Positions 53,384 through 56,055 of a stretch of 56,055 nt of DNA are shown here, piece by piece. How positions within the stretch are numbered: position 1 is the stretch's first letter; each line of letters starts with the position of its first letter. The notes beneath the pieces were generated by a model, which saw only the letters and a program-made list of their open reading frames with translations, did no database searches and was not told the DNA's origin. Origin of the DNA: CAZMBI01 sp964564675 (GTDB lineage: Bacteria > Pseudomonadota > Alphaproteobacteria > Rickettsiales > UBA3002); the NCBI GenBank assembly GCA_964564675.1, contig CAZMBI010000015.1, forward strand, positions 1-56,055, written 5' to 3'. Both the position numbers and the translations under genes were made by a program.

Positions 53384-54295
53384 ATGCGCCGGCTCGGGCT
53401 GGTAGGGTTATTATTGGTTGTCAGCGCCTGTGCCACCACGGCCAGCCTGGATACGCTGCGCACCGCCAAGCTCACCGGCTCCTCTTTTCAGATCGCACTG
53501 GCGCGCCATTACCTGGATTTCTCCGAGCAGGAAGTGGCGCTTTATGACTGGTGGAGTTCCAAATATTTCGCCGATAAGGGGCTGATGGTGGCCTATGGTC
53601 AGGATGTGCCGCCGGAGCAGCTGGCAAACTGGGATATAACCGGGCAGGCAAGAGCGGAGCTGAAGGCGGCGCGCGTGTTGCTGCTGGAGGTGCTGTCGCC
53701 GGCATTAAAGCGCGAGCGGCCGGAGCTGGCCGCCTCGTTGCAGTTTGGCTTTGATCAATGGGTGGAAGAGCAGGAAGAAAGCTGGGATACGCAGCGTATC
53801 GACAGGCTGCGCAAACGGTTTTATGAGCTGATCGAGCAGGCCCAGCAACCGCCCGAGCCGGCGATGCCGCAGGCCACGCTGCCGCAGGTGGGCGACGTGG
53901 CGGCCGATCCGCCGGATATGCCCGGCGCGGATGCCCGGCCGGAGGCCCCTGCCGCACCGGCGCTTTCCTCTTCCTACCTGATTCATTTTCCCTGGGATGC
54001 CAGCAGTGTCGCCGGGGTGGCGCGTGACGAACTGGAAGCAATGGCCGTATCACTCAAAGCCAATCCTGAAACCAATGTCATCATACACGGCCATGCTGAC
54101 CGTTCCGGCACGGATGAATATAATATGGCGCTGTCGCAGCAGCGGGCCGATTTCATCCGCCGGTTTCTGGCCGAGCACGGCATTAAAGAGGACCGTGTGA
54201 CGTATTATGCGTTCGGTGAGTCCGATCCGAAAGTGCCGACGCCGGATGGTGTGCGCGAACCGGAAAACCGCCGTGTCGAGATTTACATTGAGTAG
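53384..54295 (+). CDS. OmpA-domain lipoprotein
   Basis: Outer-membrane lipoprotein with a C-terminal peptidoglycan-binding OmpA domain (~190-303), shown by VIIHGHADRSGTDEYNMALSQQRADFIRRFLAEHGI and EPENRRVEIYIE. The signal peptide ends in a lipobox (LLLVVSAC). The middle ~150 residues are helical (QEVALYDWWSSKYFADKG..., QFGFDQWVEEQEESWDTQRIDRLRKRFYELIEQ), then a Pro/Ala linker follows. This is not classic Pal, which lacks the helical middle, but resembles the larger Pal-like lipoproteins of alphaproteobacteria. It has a GGGGGA ribosome site and an AT-rich promoter area with TATAGT near 53349. Confidence 0.88.
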   Translation: MRRLGLVGLLLVVSACATTASLDTLRTAKLTGSSFQIALARHYLDFSEQEVALYDWWSSKYFADKGLMVAYGQDVPPEQLANWDITGQARAELKAARVLLLEVLSPALKRERPELAASLQFGFDQWVEEQEESWDTQRIDRLRKRFYELIEQAQQPPEPAMPQATLPQVGDVAADPPDMPGADARPEAPAAPALSSSYLIHFPWDASSVAGVARDELEAMAVSLKANPETNVIIHGHADRSGTDEYNMALSQQRADFIRRFLAEHGIKEDRVTYYAFGESDPKVPTPDGVREPENRRVEIYIE

Positions 54296-54379
54296 GGTAA
54301 GAACGAGTTATGCGCGGTAGCGGGTGAGCGCGATGGGTGCTACCTGTCTTGTGCCGCGCGGACGCCGTCTGCAATCAGT

Positions 54380-55390
54380 ATGAATCCATTCGACCAGACA
54401 GTGCTTGCCGAGCGCCTGATCGTCCTCATCGCCGCGTTGGGGCTGAGCGCCTTACTGCTTGGCACGCCGGGCCTGCGCCGCTTGCTCGGGGTTCAGGCCG
54501 CCGCCAGCTGGCTCGAAAGGTTTGTCCGCACCATGGAAAGCAAGCTAAACCGCGAGCGTCGCAGCGCCGGCACGCGGGTCTATCGCGGGATCATTTTGCT
54601 GCTGCTCATGCTGTTTCTCGCCTTAATTCCGGCTTTGGGGCTGTATGTCGTGGTGCGGCACTGGCCGTATGGCCTGTATCTGGAGATGGTGCTGCTGGCG
54701 GCAATTATCCCGGTGCGCGCGTTGTATGACGAGGCGCGCACCGTCTCGCGGGCATTAAAGGCCAATCGCCTGGAAGAAGCGCGGGCGCAGGCCGCCGGCA
54801 TGGCACGCCGCGAGCACGGCGAACTCGACCGCGCCAGCGTGATCAGGGTGACCATCGAATATCTGATGGAAAATTTCAGCGATAAGATTATCTGTCCGGC
54901 GCTGTGGTATCTGTTGCTGGGCTTTCCCGGCGCGGTGGCGGTGCGGATGATCAATACGCTCGACGGCCTTGTCGGCCATAAATCGCGGCGGTTTATAGCC
55001 TTTGGCTGGGCGGCGGCGCGGCTGGATGATCTGCTGCAGCTGATTCCCGCCCGCTTAAGCGGCCTGTTGCTGTGTGTGGCGGTCTGTTTTGTCCCCAAAG
55101 GACGGCCATTCGGTGCGCTGCGCGTGCTGTGGCGCGACAGCGGCAAGACTACCTCGCCCAATAGCGGCTGGCCGCTGGCCGCCGCCGCCGGGGCGCTGAA
55201 ACTCACGCTCGCCGGTCCGCGGCGGGTGGCCGAAGGCGTCGTGGATGATGCCTGGATCGGCCGTGGCACCGCCCAGCCCGGCCGGCGCGATCTGTCCCGC
55301 GCGCAGTTGCTGTATGGCGTGGCGCTGCTGTTATGGCTGCTCATGCTGGCCGGCGGGCTGCTGGCGTTGACGATGAATCCGCAAATGTGA
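54380..55390 (+). CDS. cobD: Adenosylcobinamide-phosphate synthase CbiB/CobD
   Basis: Membrane enzyme that attaches aminopropanol (phosphate) to adenosylcobyric acid in B12 synthesis. The 336 residues carry the family marks RVTIEYLMENFSDKIICPALWYLLLGFPGAVAVRMINTLDGLVGHKSRRFIAFGWAAARLDDLLQLIPARL and TTSPNSGWPLAAAAGALKL, with about five membrane helices. No other cobalamin gene is in the window. A membrane AmpE-like relative is a weaker alternative. Confidence 0.9.
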   Translation: MNPFDQTVLAERLIVLIAALGLSALLLGTPGLRRLLGVQAAASWLERFVRTMESKLNRERRSAGTRVYRGIILLLLMLFLALIPALGLYVVVRHWPYGLYLEMVLLAAIIPVRALYDEARTVSRALKANRLEEARAQAAGMARREHGELDRASVIRVTIEYLMENFSDKIICPALWYLLLGFPGAVAVRMINTLDGLVGHKSRRFIAFGWAAARLDDLLQLIPARLSGLLLCVAVCFVPKGRPFGALRVLWRDSGKTTSPNSGWPLAAAAGALKLTLAGPRRVAEGVVDDAWIGRGTAQPGRRDLSRAQLLYGVALLLWLLMLAGGLLALTMNPQM

Positions 55391-55447
55391 GGTTGCAGCC
55401 GTCGTGGCGGTTGGCTAAGTTAACGCCATCACAGGTGGGATGCTGAC

Positions 55448-56055
55448 GTGGCAATCAAGTTTAAGCGGAAAAAATCCGACCGGGCGGCATCCGACGTTCT
55501 CGAAGAGGCGGTCCGGCGTTATCAGACCGATACGGTCACCATCGACGAACTAATGCAGGCGCTGCACGAGCGCGGCTTCGGCATTTTGTTGATTATTTTC
55601 GTGATTCCCAACTGTTTTCCGGTGCCGGCGCCGGGGATTGTCAGCCTGACGGCGTTTCCGCTGGCCTTTATCGCCTGGCAGATGATTGTCGGCCGCGATT
55701 ATCCGTGGCTGCCTCGATGGATCGGCCGCAAAACCATCCGCCGCGCCTTTCTGGCGCGGATCGTCGAGCGCGCCGCGCCGTGGATGAAAAAAATCGAGAA
55801 AGTGCTGCGCCAGCGCATGGCCTTTGCCTCCAGCGAAACCGGTGAACGGCTGGTGGGCATCTGGTCGCTGGCGCTGACCACCTCGATTGCCGTGCCGCTG
55901 CCGTGGACCAACTTCCTGCCCGGCTACGGCGTGCTGATTATGGCGCTGGGGCTGCTTTCACGCGATGGGGTGGTGATTATTCTCGGGGCGCTGGTGGGCC
56001 TTGTCGGCCTGTGCCTGACCGCTTCCATTCTCATCTTCGGCACCGAGGTGATCAG
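55448..56055 (+). CDS. exoD: ExoD family protein, 3' end beyond the window
   Basis: Membrane protein of the ExoD family, tied to exopolysaccharide production and alkali tolerance in rhizobia; mechanism unknown. At least 202 residues are seen with no stop before the window edge. The start is GTG at 55448 with GTGGGA about 10 bases upstream. It has FGILLIIFVIPNCFPVPAPGIVSLTAFPLAFIAWQMIVGR (the ExoD signature with its PxPxPG turn) and later helices (LTTSIAVPLPWTNFLPGYGVLIMALGLLSRDG). A link to the Pel operon 36 kb away is not shown. Confidence 0.88.
   Translation, partial: MAIKFKRKKSDRAASDVLEEAVRRYQTDTVTIDELMQALHERGFGILLIIFVIPNCFPVPAPGIVSLTAFPLAFIAWQMIVGRDYPWLPRWIGRKTIRRAFLARIVERAAPWMKKIEKVLRQRMAFASSETGERLVGIWSLALTTSIAVPLPWTNFLPGYGVLIMALGLLSRDGVVIILGALVGLVGLCLTASILIFGTEVI

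Overview
The window looks like chromosome of a free-living, fairly GC-rich alphaproteobacterium. Evidence is the gene content and order: ntrY-ntrX-trkA, an mlaD-like gene followed by DUF2155, hdaA next to a PerM/AI-2E gene and a DUF2066 gene beside purMN, ppk-ppx, a B12-type ribonucleotide reductase (NrdJ) family gene, and an HdaA-type DnaA relative. I cannot place it to order. Nothing points to a phage, plasmid, integrative element, CRISPR array, rRNA or tRNA. A 100-N scaffold gap sits at 29777-29876.

Layout. 1-3.8 kb: dnaK (partial, minus), acs, and an unknown secreted protein. 3.8-4.6 kb: a gene-poor stretch with inverted repeats and an orphan strong terminator. 4.6-8.8 kb: an RND efflux adaptor and pump. 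8.9-19.0 kb: a Pel-type exopolysaccharide operon, pelB-pelD-pelE-pelF-pelG, with no recognisable pelA or pelC. 19.0-25.1 kb: assimilatory sulfur reduction (divergent Rrf2-type regulator, cysG, APS reductase cysH, a shortened cysJ, cysI). 25.2-26.2 kb: MlaD-like lipid transport protein and DUF2155. 26.5-29.9 kb: a large NrdJ homologue that has lost its radical cysteine. 30.0-33.3 kb (minus): a two-domain glycosyltransferase and xerD. 33.4-39.0 kb: a stand-alone NtrC-output-domain/Fis protein, ntrY, ntrX, trkA. 39.2-40.9 kb (minus): an unknown membrane protein, thiG, thiS. 41.0-42.9 kb: aroQ, a glycerophosphodiesterase, aat. 42.8-46.5 kb (minus): ppx and ppk. 46.6-48.1 kb: sixA facing a degenerate receiver protein. 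48.2-51.0 kb (minus): hdaA, perM, DUF2066. 51.0-56.1 kb: purM, purN, ndk (minus), an OmpA-domain lipoprotein, cbiB/cobD, and a partial exoD.

How genes fit together. The Pel genes form a compact, overlapping operon for a polymerase/secretion complex that should answer to c-di-GMP through PelD. The cys genes take APS to sulfide and make the siroheme that CysI needs. NtrYX-TrkA is the usual alphaproteobacterial nitrogen/redox and K+ module, but the ntrB-ntrC positions appear reduced to a small Fis-like protein. Ppk-Ppx-SixA-receiver gives a block on polyphosphate and phosphohistidine signalling.

The points most worth a second look are: the NrdJ homologue with S-P-R-G-E in place of the catalytic N-P-C-x-E motif; the Fis-like NtrC remnant; the receiver protein whose phospho-Asp is Glu and whose Hpt-like His is Leu, next to SixA; the CysJ that lacks its connecting domain; the Pel operon without pelA/pelC; and the orphan terminator region at about 4.2-4.5 kb. 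All functional calls are from reading the sequence by eye; no database search was run.
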